A stretch of 64,000 nt of DNA from Bog-756 sp963839925 (GTDB taxonomy: Bacteria > Actinomycetota > Acidimicrobiia > Acidimicrobiales > RAAP-2): assembly GCA_963839925.1 (NCBI GenBank), contig CAWIWV010000002.1, positions 248,001 to 312,000 on the forward strand. Reading direction: 5' to 3'. The stretch's first letter is position 1, and each line of letters starts with the position of its first letter. Position numbers and translations under genes: made by a program. Positions 1 to 8,095 of the stretch are shown piece after piece. The notes below the pieces were generated by a model, which saw nothing but the letters and a program-made list of their open reading frames with translations, was not told where the DNA came from and made no database searches.

Positions 1-1020
1 GTCCGGAAAGAGCGGGGTCAGGGACTCGAATTTGGGGCGGTTGCGCGCCGCCTCCGGATCGAGCGACGAGACCGTGTCGATCTGAAGGAGCGCCGGATAC
101 TTTTCGGTGCTGCCTGCCGGACGGCAGAAGCCCTCGATGCTGTCTCCCTTGCGAAGCGCGAACCGGCGCGCCTGGCTGATCGAGACATACACGTCCTTCG
201 GAGACGGAAGGTAGCCCTCGCAACGGAGAAAACCGTATCCCTCGTCCCGCAGATCGAGCAGCCCCCGCACCGGGATGAGCTCGCCCTGGTACTGCTGATC
301 CTGATTGTTGCCGGCCCCCTGGAGATCTCCTTCGGCCCCGCCGCCCTGCCGATCGCGTCCGCGTCGGCGGCGGTTGCTCCGGCGGTTGCCGACGTCGTCG
401 TTGCCGCCACCTTGATTGCGATTCCGATTGTTCTGATTGCGGTTGTTCTGATTCCGGTTGTTCTGGTTCTGGTTGCTCTGACCTTGGCCCCGGTTGCCGC
501 CTTGCCCACTGTCACCGGAAGACGCTCCCTGGCGACCTCCGTCGGATCCGAACTGGGTCGACGATTGACTCGGTCGTTCGTCAACGGCCGACGAGCTGCC
601 GGCATCGGACGCCTGGCCGTTCTCGGAACCCTGCCCGCTGTCTTTGTCACCCAGGGCATCCAGCAGGTCGTCGCCGAGATCGACCGGGCCTGCGTCCCGC
701 TCCGCGTCATCGCCCGGACCGAAGGATTGGGCGGGCGGCCGCTTTGCCGACTGACGACCGCCTGCAGCGGTCCGTGTCGAACCTGCGCCGTTGGTCGGTA
801 CATCGCCGCCGTCGTGTTCAGGACGGCTGCCGTTGGTTTCGGCGGACCCCGACCCGTTGGTGTCGGCGGTCACACCGGTGGCTTTGAGAATGCCGTCGAT
901 CATGTCGGCCTTCTTCGTCCTGGTGTTGATCTTCACAGACAGTGCTCGAGCAATGGCCTGGAGCTCATCTCGCTCCTTGCCCTCCAGCACCGAGCGCTCG
1001 AGCTGCTGTTCGGCAGTCAT
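1..1020 (-). CDS. rho: Transcription termination factor Rho, N-terminal part (runs off the window)
   Basis: The N-terminal 340 codons of the hexameric RNA helicase that ends transcription at Rho-dependent sites; the ATPase core lies beyond base 1. Residues 1-50 form a Rho_N domain rich in Lys/Arg. A long disordered linker follows, with an Asn/Gln/Arg repeat (NQNNR units) at residues 180-203. From about residue 240 comes the cold-shock-like RNA-binding domain, recognisable by RGLLDLRDEGYGFLR and later FCRPA. ATG 1020 is preferred over in-frame ATG 1026 because GAGG sits 6 nt before it. A polar insert here is normal for actinobacterial Rho, but its Asn-rich make-up is less usual. It lies downstream of thrC with its own promoter candidate. 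Confidence 0.95.
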   Translation of the reverse strand, partial: MTAEQQLERSVLEGKERDELQAIARALSVKINTRTKKADMIDGILKATGVTADTNGSGSAETNGSRPEHDGGDVPTNGAGSTRTAAGGRQSAKRPPAQSFGPGDDAERDAGPVDLGDDLLDALGDKDSGQGSENGQASDAGSSSAVDERPSQSSTQFGSDGGRQGASSGDSGQGGNRGQGQSNQNQNNRNQNNRNQNNRNRNQGGGNDDVGNRRSNRRRRGRDRQGGGAEGDLQGAGNNQDQQYQGELIPVRGLLDLRDEGYGFLRCEGYLPSPKDVYVSISQARRFALRKGDSIEGFCRPAGSTEKYPALLQIDTVSSLDPEAARNRPKFESLTPLFPD

Positions 1021-1228
1021 CGGCATCCTCGTTTCGAATGTCCTCGTGGCAGGTGGATCAGCTCCAGCTACCGGGATTCAAGGGGGTGGAGAATCGCAGC
1101 GTCGCAGTCGACGTTCGCCTGCTATTCCCCCCAACGCCGTTCACGGGCTGGTCGCCGCCCTGCCAAGCGAACCAGAAGGCCCCGCCCACAAGCCCGAGGG
1201 GCCAGATTGTGGAAGCGAAGGTGCATAC

Positions 1229-1257
1229 ATTGTACAGCGGCAGAACCCACCGGGCAA
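1229..1257 (-). promoter_or_regulatory. Candidate rho promoter
   Basis: TTGCCC (1252-1257) and TACAAT (1229-1234) on the minus strand are separated by 17 bp. Transcription would start near 1222, giving rho a leader of about 200 nt. Long leaders are common for rho because of autoregulation. The 292-bp thrC-rho gap (1027-1318) shows nothing else recognisable. Confidence 0.45.
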
Positions 1258-1318
1258 CAACACCGGCGTCTGTGCACCACCATACAGGCAAGTGGGCGGT
1301 GCACGGACCACTTGGCGG

Positions 1319-2386
1319 CTACAACGCCAACTCGTCGACGACGGCACCGAGGTCGGCGTCGACAACGGTCGGAACCGAAATCTGGCTGATTGCGATATCC
1401 GGGTCCTTCAGACCGTGCCCGGTCAGCACACAAACGACGGTGGTGTCGGGACCGCTCCCACTTGGCAGGCCGGTTTTCAACAGTCCTGCCACCGATGCCG
1501 CTGAGGCCGGTTCGCAGAACACCGATTCCTCCGTCGCGAGAAACCGGTACGCGGCGAGAATCTCATCGTCGGTGACCGCGGTGATCCCGCCGCCGGATTC
1601 GGACGCTGCCGAGGTTGCCCCGTACCAACTCGCAGGGTTGCCGATCCGGATTGCCGTTGCCACCGTCTCGGGATGTTCGATCGGATGCCCTTCAACGATC
1701 GGTGCAGCACCGGCAGCTTGGAATCCGAACATGCGTGGGAGCCGGGTGGAACGTCCTGCCTCCTTGAACTCCAGATATCCCTTCCAGTAGGCGGTGATGT
1801 TGCCTGCGTTGCCCACCGGGATGCAGTGCACGTGGGGTGCGTCACCGAGCTCGTCCACGATCTCGAAGGCCCCCGACTTCTGGCCCTCGATCCGGTAAGG
1901 GTTCACCGAGTTGACCACGGTGACCGGGTAACGGTCACCGAGCTCGCGCACGATCTCGAGCGACTGGTCGAAGTTCCCGCGCACCTGAAGCACTCGTGCG
2001 CCATGGATCAACGCCTGCGCGAGCTTGCCCAAGGCGATATGACCCTCGGGAATGAGCACTGCGCAGGTGAGCCCTGCGCGTGCCGCGAACGCTGCCGCCG
2101 ATGCCGACGTGTTCCCGGTCGAAGCACACACGACCGCCTTCGCACCTTCCTCGGCGGCCTTGGAGATCGCGACCGTCATCCCCCGATCTTTGAAGGATCC
2201 GGTCGGGTTGGCCCCTTCCACCTTCAAGAAGACCCGCGCACCGACTCTGGCCGACAGGCGAGGCGCAGGCAGGAGTGGAGTGCCCCCTTCGAGCAGAGTG
2301 ACCACCGGTGTGTCTGCGCTCACCGGAAGGAACGGTCGGTACTCCTCGATGATCCCGCGCCATGCACCGTCGGGTGATCTGGTCAT
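1319..2386 (-). CDS. thrC: Threonine synthase
   Basis: PLP enzyme converting O-phosphohomoserine to threonine. The PLP lysine is K66 in GSFKDRG. The GNTS and phosphate-binding Gly-rich segments follow, and 355 aa is the normal length. The start codon overlaps the stop of hom (ATGA), so hom and thrC are translationally coupled. The homoserine kinase gene thrB that commonly follows thrC in actinobacteria is not in this window. Confidence 0.96.
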   Translation of the reverse strand: MTRSPDGAWRGIIEEYRPFLPVSADTPVVTLLEGGTPLLPAPRLSARVGARVFLKVEGANPTGSFKDRGMTVAISKAAEEGAKAVVCASTGNTSASAAAFAARAGLTCAVLIPEGHIALGKLAQALIHGARVLQVRGNFDQSLEIVRELGDRYPVTVVNSVNPYRIEGQKSGAFEIVDELGDAPHVHCIPVGNAGNITAYWKGYLEFKEAGRSTRLPRMFGFQAAGAAPIVEGHPIEHPETVATAIRIGNPASWYGATSAASESGGGITAVTDDEILAAYRFLATEESVFCEPASAASVAGLLKTGLPSGSGPDTTVVCVLTGHGLKDPDIAISQISVPTVVDADLGAVVDELAL

Positions 2387-3690
2387 CGGACACCTTCGAT
2401 GATCCGGATGGCGGCGCCGACCCGACCGACCGTGTCCAACTCGGCGAGTGCGGTGAGGGTCGCACTGACGTCTCCCTCACATGCGGCATGGGTCATGAAG
2501 GACAGTCGCGCCTCGCCAGAGTGTCCTGCCTGTTCCATCGAACGGATCGACACCCCATTGTCACCGAAGACCTTGCTCACCTCGGCGAGCACCCCCGGTC
2601 GATCGGTGACATCGACGCTCAGATAGAACGGCGTCCGAAGTTCGGAGTGGGGCAGGAGCCGGGCGGGCGTCCGGTCCGGGGACGGTGCGGTCGTCCCTGC
2701 GAGCAGATTGCGGGTCGCATCGATGATGTCACCGAGCACCGCGCTGGCCGTTGGCAGTCCTCCCGCCCCCAAGCCGTAGAGCATCAGCTCGCCCGCGGCT
2801 TCCCCCTCGATGAAGACCGCGTTGAAGGCATCGCGGACTCCGGCCAGCGGATGGGTCTTCGGGACCATCGCGGGATGGACACGGACCGACACCGCGTCGT
2901 CGCCGGTCCGTTCCACGATGGCGAGAAGCTTGATGGTGTACCCGAACCGGTCGGCGAACTCGACGTCGATCGCGCGGACTCCGGTGATCCCCTCGCGCAG
3001 CACCTCGGAACCGGCCACGTCGTACCCGAAGGCGACGCCGGCCAGGATGGCCGCCTTTGCCGCGGCATCGAATCCCTCGACGTCGGCCGTCGGGTCGCGT
3101 TCGGCCAAACCGAGCGCCTGTGCCTCGGCCAGCACGTCCGCGAAGTCGACCCCTTGTTCACCCATCTTGGTGAGGATGTAGTTGGTGGTCCCGTTCACGA
3201 TCCCCATCACCCGGCGGATCCTCTCCCCGGTCAACGACTCGCGCAGGGCCCGGATGAGCGGGATCGCCCCGGCGACCGCCGCCTCGTAGAGGAGATCGAC
3301 CCCTTTGTCCCTCGCCAACGAACGCAACTCGACGCCTTCGGGCGAGGCCAGCAGCGCCTTGTTGGCAGTCACCACAGGCTTCCCTGCACCCAACGCAGCT
3401 CTCACCAAGGCCCCTGTCGGTTCGAGACCACCGATGAGCTCGACCACCAGATCGATCGAGGGGTCCACGACCAGCTTCTCCGCATCAGTGGTGAGCAGCC
3501 CGCGAGGAATGTGAGAGGCGCGCTCGCGGTCCGGATCGCCGACTGCGATGCCGCCGACCTCCAAGCGGGCGCCGCTCTGTACGACGAGCGCGTCTGCCCG
3601 GTCCTGGAGCATCCCGATCAGCGCGGATCCGACCGTCCCACACCCGAGGACGGCGACCCGGACCACTCGTTCGGAGGATGCCTGGGCCAC
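2383..3690 (-). CDS. hom: Homoserine dehydrogenase with C-terminal ACT domain
   Basis: NAD(P)-dependent reduction of aspartate semialdehyde to homoserine, the branch point to Thr and Met. The Rossmann motif GCGTVGSA is at residues 16-23, then the catalytic domain (GIVNGTTNYI near the middle) and an ACT domain from about residue 355 (DVTDRPGVLAEV), the usual seat of threonine feedback inhibition. 435 aa fits the Gram-positive long form. The GTG start is preceded by TAGCGT with a 6-nt gap, which would give a leaderless transcript in addition to read-through from lysA 49 bp upstream. Confidence 0.96.
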   Translation of the reverse strand: MAQASSERVVRVAVLGCGTVGSALIGMLQDRADALVVQSGARLEVGGIAVGDPDRERASHIPRGLLTTDAEKLVVDPSIDLVVELIGGLEPTGALVRAALGAGKPVVTANKALLASPEGVELRSLARDKGVDLLYEAAVAGAIPLIRALRESLTGERIRRVMGIVNGTTNYILTKMGEQGVDFADVLAEAQALGLAERDPTADVEGFDAAAKAAILAGVAFGYDVAGSEVLREGITGVRAIDVEFADRFGYTIKLLAIVERTGDDAVSVRVHPAMVPKTHPLAGVRDAFNAVFIEGEAAGELMLYGLGAGGLPTASAVLGDIIDATRNLLAGTTAPSPDRTPARLLPHSELRTPFYLSVDVTDRPGVLAEVSKVFGDNGVSIRSMEQAGHSGEARLSFMTHAACEGDVSATLTALAELDTVGRVGAAIRIIEGVR

Positions 3691-3696
3691 CCGCTC

Positions 3697-3702
3697 ACGC
3701 TA
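3697..3702 (-). promoter_or_regulatory. Leaderless-type -10 box for hom
   Basis: TAGCGT lies 6 nt upstream of the hom GTG start, and no Shine-Dalgarno sequence is present. This is the same geometry as about a dozen other starts in the window. Confidence 0.4.
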
Positions 3703-3739
3703 TCGCCTCGCCGGAGGGCAACACGCGGTTCGAAGGTGT

Positions 3740-5095
3740 TCAGACGTCGAGACGGATCAGATCATCCATCGTCTCGCGCCGGACCACCACCCGGCTCTGA
3801 CCGTCGGCCACGAAAACGACCGGTGGTCGGGGGACCTTGTTGTAATTGGAGGCCATCGAGTGCCCGTACGCGCCGGTGACCGGAGTCGCCAAGATGTCGC
3901 CCACTTCGATATCGGCCGGCACGAAGCCTTCGGACACCACGATGTCGCCACTTTCGCAGTGCTTGCCGACGACGCGCACCGCCCTTGGTCGTTCGGCTGT
4001 GGCCTCCCGTGGGAGGAATGCCTCGTAGCCGCTCCCGTAGAGCACCGGGCGCGGGTTGTCGCTCATGCCACCATCGACCGACACGTAGGTCCGGTGTCCG
4101 GCCACGTCTTTGATGGTTCCGACCCGATAGAGGGTGATGCCGGCCGCTGCCACGATGGACCTCCCGGGCTCGGCAGTCACCCGGACCGAGTCGGCGATGC
4201 CCACCTCTCTGCAGGCCGCCCGAACCGATGAGGCCCAGTCGGCCATGGTCGGAGCCTCCTCACCGTTGACGTAGGCGACCCCGAGCCCACCACCCACCAC
4301 CAGCTCGGGGAGACCGAGCGGCGCGAAGAACTCGGCCTGGATTTCTATCGCCCTCGCAAACGGAGCGAGCGCGAACACCTGGCTCCCGAGATGGGCATGG
4401 ACGCCGACCAGTTCGACCAGCCCTTTGGCGTCCAGCTTCGAGAGTCGGTCGATGGCAGCGGCAGCTGCCCCCGAGGCCAATCCGAAACCGAACTTCGAGT
4501 CGTCCTGGCCGGTGCGCACGAACTCGTGGGTGTGAACCTCCACCCCCGGGGTGATCCGTGCGAGGACTTTGGGCGGAGAACTCGAGCCTGCCGCACACAG
4601 ACGCTCGAGGCGGTCGATCTCGTCGAAGGAGTCGACGACGATCCGCCCCACCCCGGCCTCGAGGGCGGTTGCCAGCTCCGCTTCTGATTTGTTGTTCCCG
4701 TGCAACACCAGCTGCGAGGCCGGCACCCCGGCGCTCAGCGCCACGTGCAGTTCGCCACCGGTGGACACGTCGAGACACATCCCCTCTTCGTGGGCGAGCC
4801 GCGCCATGGCAGTGCACAAGAAGGCCTTGGTGGCATAGGCCACTCCGTCGCCCCAGGCGGTGACCGCCTCCCGGCAGCGTGCCCGCAGGTGGGCTTCGTC
4901 GTAGACGAACAGTGGCGTCCCGATTTCCTCGGCCAGCTCGAGCAGGTCGACACCACCGACCGACAGCCGACCGGAAGATCCGATCTGGGCGGTCATCGGC
5001 AGCAGGCCGGGCGCGATCGGATCGGACGGGCTCGACCATCCGGCCGACCCCGAGGTCGCGGGATCGTGGGGGTGGATCACGTCGCCGCTGCTCAC
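3740..5095 (-). CDS. lysA: Diaminopimelate decarboxylase
   Basis: PLP enzyme of fold type III that makes L-lysine from meso-diaminopimelate. The PLP lysine is K90 in YATKAFL. The C-terminal half carries HCESGDIV with the conserved active-site Cys, and SVDGGMSDNPRP. I chose GTG 5095 (451 aa): it overlaps the argS stop as GTGA, has GGAG 5 nt upstream, and keeps the 'LLP...G.L.(V/I)GG' N-terminus typical of the family. The in-frame ATG at 4995 would lose that segment. It sits in the argS-lysA-hom-thrC operon. Confidence 0.94.
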   Translation of the reverse strand: MSSGDVIHPHDPATSGSAGWSSPSDPIAPGLLPMTAQIGSSGRLSVGGVDLLELAEEIGTPLFVYDEAHLRARCREAVTAWGDGVAYATKAFLCTAMARLAHEEGMCLDVSTGGELHVALSAGVPASQLVLHGNNKSEAELATALEAGVGRIVVDSFDEIDRLERLCAAGSSSPPKVLARITPGVEVHTHEFVRTGQDDSKFGFGLASGAAAAAIDRLSKLDAKGLVELVGVHAHLGSQVFALAPFARAIEIQAEFFAPLGLPELVVGGGLGVAYVNGEEAPTMADWASSVRAACREVGIADSVRVTAEPGRSIVAAAGITLYRVGTIKDVAGHRTYVSVDGGMSDNPRPVLYGSGYEAFLPREATAERPRAVRVVGKHCESGDIVVSEGFVPADIEVGDILATPVTGAYGHSMASNYNKVPRPPVVFVADGQSRVVVRRETMDDLIRLDV

Positions 5096-6732
5096 ATCGA
5101 CTCCGGAGCGGAGACGCCGAGCATCCCGAGACCGATGGAGAGACCGATCCGGGTGGCCTCGACCAGCCAGAGGCGGGCTTGGGCGAGGCCGGGGTCGACG
5201 TCCTCGGCCAGAATCGGGCAGTCGTGGTAGAAGCCGTGGAAGCAGGTGGCAAGTCGACGGACCCAGGTGGTCACCTTGGTCGGTGCGCGATCCATCGCGG
5301 CCTCGACGACCACTTCGGGCAACTCTTCGAGGCACCGGATCAGTTCGGGCTCGCGCTCGTGGGTGAGCAGCGAGAGGTCCACCTCGGAGAGAGGAGCCCG
5401 CTCGACCCCACGCTCGGCGGCCTTCCTCCCCACTCCGCCGATGCGGGCACTGACCATCTGCACGTAGAAGACCGGATTGTCGACGGACTGCTCTCGCACC
5501 TTGGCGAGATCGAAGGTGGTGGTCTGGTCGAGCGACGTCATGAGGCTGAGAATGCGGGTGGCATCCGGACCGATATCGGCGACCAGGGTGTCGAGTTCGA
5601 TCGCGTTTCCTGCCCGCTTCCCCATCTTCACCTGCTCGTCCCCGTCCATCAGGGAGACCATCTGGCCGAGCTTGATCTCGAGATGACCCGGCTCCACCCC
5701 GAGGGCCTCGACTCCGGCCATCAGGCTGGCAACCTGACCGTGATGATCGGCCCCGAACACGTCGATGACCCGGTCGAAGCCGCGCACCAGAAACTTGTCT
5801 CGGTGGTACGCAAGATCTCCGGCGAGGTAGGTGGCGTCCCCGTTGGACTTGCGCAGCACCCGGTCGCGGTTGTCCCCGAGCTCACTGGCGCGGAACCAGG
5901 TTGCGCCGTTCTCTTCGAAGACGAGTCCTTTCTCGGCGAGGAGCGCGATGGTCTCGTCGACCGCCCCGCTCTCCTCGATGGATGCCTGGCTGTACCACTC
6001 GTCGAACACGATGCCGATCGAGGCGAGTGACGCACGGATGTGCTCGAGGATGCCGGCTGCGGCCCACCGGCCCGCCTCGGTCACGTCGTCGGGTCCGTCG
6101 TAGCTCGCGGCGAGCTCGGTCACGTAGTCGCCCTGGTAGCCACCTTCTGGCACCGCCTTGCCGTGGCGACGGGCGAGCAGGCTCTCACCCAACGTCCTGA
6201 TCTGTCCGCCGGTGTCGTTCACGTAGTACTCGCGGCTCACGTCGTAGCCGGCTCGCGCCAGCACCCGGGCGAGGGAATCTCCGTAGCTCCCCCACCAACC
6301 GTTGCCGACGTGGATCGGCCCAGTCGGGTTGGCCGAGATGAACTCGACCTGGACCCGCTCACCGTGGCCGACGTCGGGTCGGGCATAGCCGGACTCCCCG
6401 GCGGCGAGGAGGGCGGCGAGAGCGTCGTGCAGCCAGCCGTCGTCCAGCCTGAAGTTGATGAAACCGGGACCGGCGATTTCGATCGCGGTGGTGTGGGCAG
6501 GGGGATCTTCCTGCAGGGCCTCAACCAGCGACGTAGCGAGCGCCCGCGGGTTCGTACCCGCCGCCTTGGCGGTGACCAGGGCAATGTTGGTGGACCAGTC
6601 GCCGTGCTCCCGCCGAGCGGGGCGTTCGAGATGGACCGACGCCGGATCGACCGCGAGGTCGAGCGAGTCGCGCTCGGCGACGACCGCAATGGCCTTGCTG
6701 ATGGCCTGGGCCAGGAGATCTCGGGTTGACAT
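5092..6732 (-). CDS. argS: Arginyl-tRNA synthetase
   Basis: Class I aminoacyl-tRNA synthetase charging tRNA-Arg. The N-terminal Add1 domain covers residues 1-90. The HIGH-equivalent is HVGN at 141-144 (NPTGPIHVGN) and the KMSKR-equivalent is KMGKR at 369-373; both differ from the consensus. GADHHGQV and a C-terminal DALR anticodon-binding domain complete the 546 aa. Start ATG 6732 leads directly into the Add1 domain. A TATCCT box 9 nt upstream suggests a very short leader. A tRNA-Arg gene lies divergently 125 bp away. First gene of the lysA-hom-thrC operon. Confidence 0.95.
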   Translation of the reverse strand: MSTRDLLAQAISKAIAVVAERDSLDLAVDPASVHLERPARREHGDWSTNIALVTAKAAGTNPRALATSLVEALQEDPPAHTTAIEIAGPGFINFRLDDGWLHDALAALLAAGESGYARPDVGHGERVQVEFISANPTGPIHVGNGWWGSYGDSLARVLARAGYDVSREYYVNDTGGQIRTLGESLLARRHGKAVPEGGYQGDYVTELAASYDGPDDVTEAGRWAAAGILEHIRASLASIGIVFDEWYSQASIEESGAVDETIALLAEKGLVFEENGATWFRASELGDNRDRVLRKSNGDATYLAGDLAYHRDKFLVRGFDRVIDVFGADHHGQVASLMAGVEALGVEPGHLEIKLGQMVSLMDGDEQVKMGKRAGNAIELDTLVADIGPDATRILSLMTSLDQTTTFDLAKVREQSVDNPVFYVQMVSARIGGVGRKAAERGVERAPLSEVDLSLLTHEREPELIRCLEELPEVVVEAAMDRAPTKVTTWVRRLATCFHGFYHDCPILAEDVDPGLAQARLWLVEATRIGLSIGLGMLGVSAPESM

Positions 6733-6857
6733 GGTGGTTCGAGGATACGCCGCCGCGGATCGACTGCCGACCCTTGTCGGTCCACCAGTCCTCCGAACTA
6801 CAGTTGCATCTCCGTGGCAGAGCGGATCGGTACCGCCCGACCGCCGTCCTGCCGTTT

Positions 6858-6932
6858 GCCCTCGTAGCTCAGCGGATAGAGCATCGGCCTCCGGAGCCGT
6901 GTGCGCAGGTTCGAGTCCTGCCGAGGGCGCCA
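6858..6932 (+). tRNA. tRNA-Arg (anticodon CCG), CCA encoded
   Basis: The cloverleaf can be drawn in full: acceptor GCCCTCG/CGAGGGC, D stem GCTC/GAGC, anticodon loop CTCCGGA with CCG in positions 34-36, T stem GCAGG/CCTGC with loop TTCGAGT, discriminator G and genomic CCA. The outermost anticodon-stem pair is a T-T mismatch. It reads CGG codons, which are abundant in this GC-rich genome. Confidence 0.95.
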
Positions 6933-6956
6933 AAAATTCTGGCACGAGGGATGCGG

Positions 6957-7433
6957 ATGGCAGATCAGAAGCCACCCAAACTGGAGGGGGACGAGCGCTC
7001 GACGCTTCACGCGCTCTTGCGGTACCAGCGCAGTTCACTCGTCAAGAAGGTTCGAGGGGTGGGCGAGGAGGCCGCTAGAGAGACTCCGCTCCCAAGCGGA
7101 ACGAGCCTGCTCTGGCTGATGAAACACATGGCGAGAGCAGAGTCCTTGTGGGTCCTCCACCGCTTCGCAGGTCAGGATGTCCCGCTCGACGCCGATCAGG
7201 TCGGCCCCGATGACACGGTTGCATCTGCAATCGCTGCCTACGAGGCGACGTGGCCCCGCGTCGACGCTGTTGTCGAGGCAGCCTCAAATCTCGACGAACG
7301 CTGCCAGAGGACTGTGGACGAAGCATCCGTGAATCTGCGCTGGGTGCTCATGCACCTTCTGGAGGAAACAGCCCGCCATGCCGGTCACGCCGATATCCTG
7401 CGCGAGTTGGCCGACGGCGACACCGGACGGTAG
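6957..7433 (+). CDS. DinB-like / DUF664 four-helix protein
   Basis: 158-aa protein of the DinB/YfiT-like four-helix-bundle superfamily, many of whose members are metal-dependent thiol transferases or mycothiol-dependent enzymes. The candidate metal histidines are in LMKHMARAE, LMHLLEETARHAGHAD, the usual pattern of one His on helix 2 and an HxxxH-type pair near the C-terminus. ATG 6957 has GAGGG 6 nt upstream and is preferred to ATG 6951. The substrate is unknown. A truncated relic of the same gene is found at 10549-10635. Confidence 0.8.
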   Translation: MADQKPPKLEGDERSTLHALLRYQRSSLVKKVRGVGEEAARETPLPSGTSLLWLMKHMARAESLWVLHRFAGQDVPLDADQVGPDDTVASAIAAYEATWPRVDAVVEAASNLDERCQRTVDEASVNLRWVLMHLLEETARHAGHADILRELADGDTGR

Positions 7434-7497
7434 GTCACCGCTAGCGTTGGCGGGCGTGCGTCAACCAGGCGTTCCTCTGACTGATTCGGAGTCAAGC

Positions 7498-8058
7498 TTG
7501 CGAAGAGTTCTTGCGTCCGTGCTGGCCGTCATCGTCATCTGCACCGGGGTCTGCATCAGCGTGCTCGTCTCGGATGCGGGTGAGGCTAGGGCAACGACCG
7601 CTCGCTCCTCGATCACCTGCAAAACCCCGTTCGGAGCGCTCACGGAGCCCGCGATGACAACGGGACAGTTCCCTGCCTCGGTGAATGTGAAACAGACGTT
7701 CGCGCTCACCGACTCAGGCTTCCGTTTGACGGTCACCGATGCCACCATTCTGCATGTCGGGGCCGGGTTCGTGATCGGAGGCAAGCTCATGACGAAGTTG
7801 GCGGCCAAGGGAGCACAGCCCGCGACCCAGCCCATTACCTACACGCTCAAGTCAGCCACGATCCCGAGGCCCGCGCCGGCTTCGTTCACCGTCACTGCGA
7901 AAGGTTCGACAACACGATTCAAGGCAACGAAAGCCGGAAAGATCTCCGTCGGAACAACGCGCTCGGCCCGACTCTCCCTGTTCTTGGATGGGACCACCTT
8001 CGGCCCGTACCAGTGCTCGACACCTCAGTCACCGATCGCCACGACGATCGCCCACTGA
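7498..8058 (+). CDS. Secreted protein, two-cysteine beta-type domain (DUF6801-like?)
   Basis: Hypothetical 186-aa exported protein. Starting at TTG 7498 (GGAG 6 nt upstream), the product opens with RR, a hydrophobic stretch (VLASVLAVIVICTGVCISVLV) written here only in part as a Sec signal, and an A-rich cleavage region. The mature part is Thr-rich with one Cys near each end (TCKTPFG and YQCSTP), a layout I associate with DUF6801-like actinobacterial secreted domains. GTG 7456 is an alternative start. It converges on the repeat protein at 8096, with a hairpin between them. Confidence 0.6.
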   Translation: MRRVLASVLAVIVICTGVCISVLVSDAGEARATTARSSITCKTPFGALTEPAMTTGQFPASVNVKQTFALTDSGFRLTVTDATILHVGAGFVIGGKLMTKLAAKGAQPATQPITYTLKSATIPRPAPASFTVTAKGSTTRFKATKAGKISVGTTRSARLSLFLDGTTFGPYQCSTPQSPIATTIAH

Positions 8059-8070
8059 TCAGGTCTGTGA

Positions 8071-8087
8071 CCGGCGCGCTCCGCCGG
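8071..8087. terminator. Hairpin between convergent genes
   Basis: CCGGCG-CGCTC-CGCCGG is a perfect 6-bp GC stem in the 37-bp gap between two convergent stops (8058 and 8096). There is no T tract, so it may act as a weak or Rho-assisted bidirectional terminator. Confidence 0.4.
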
Positions 8088-8095
8088 GGAGCGAG

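Noticed and set aside
412..1389. Plus-strand open frames over the rho linker
   Set aside because: The real coding frame is on the minus strand and reads as a clean Rho N-terminus; the plus-strand products are low-complexity shadows.
2362..3879. 505-codon plus-strand open frame over hom
   Set aside because: Antisense to homoserine dehydrogenase, with repetitive H/D/G/R composition and no motif.
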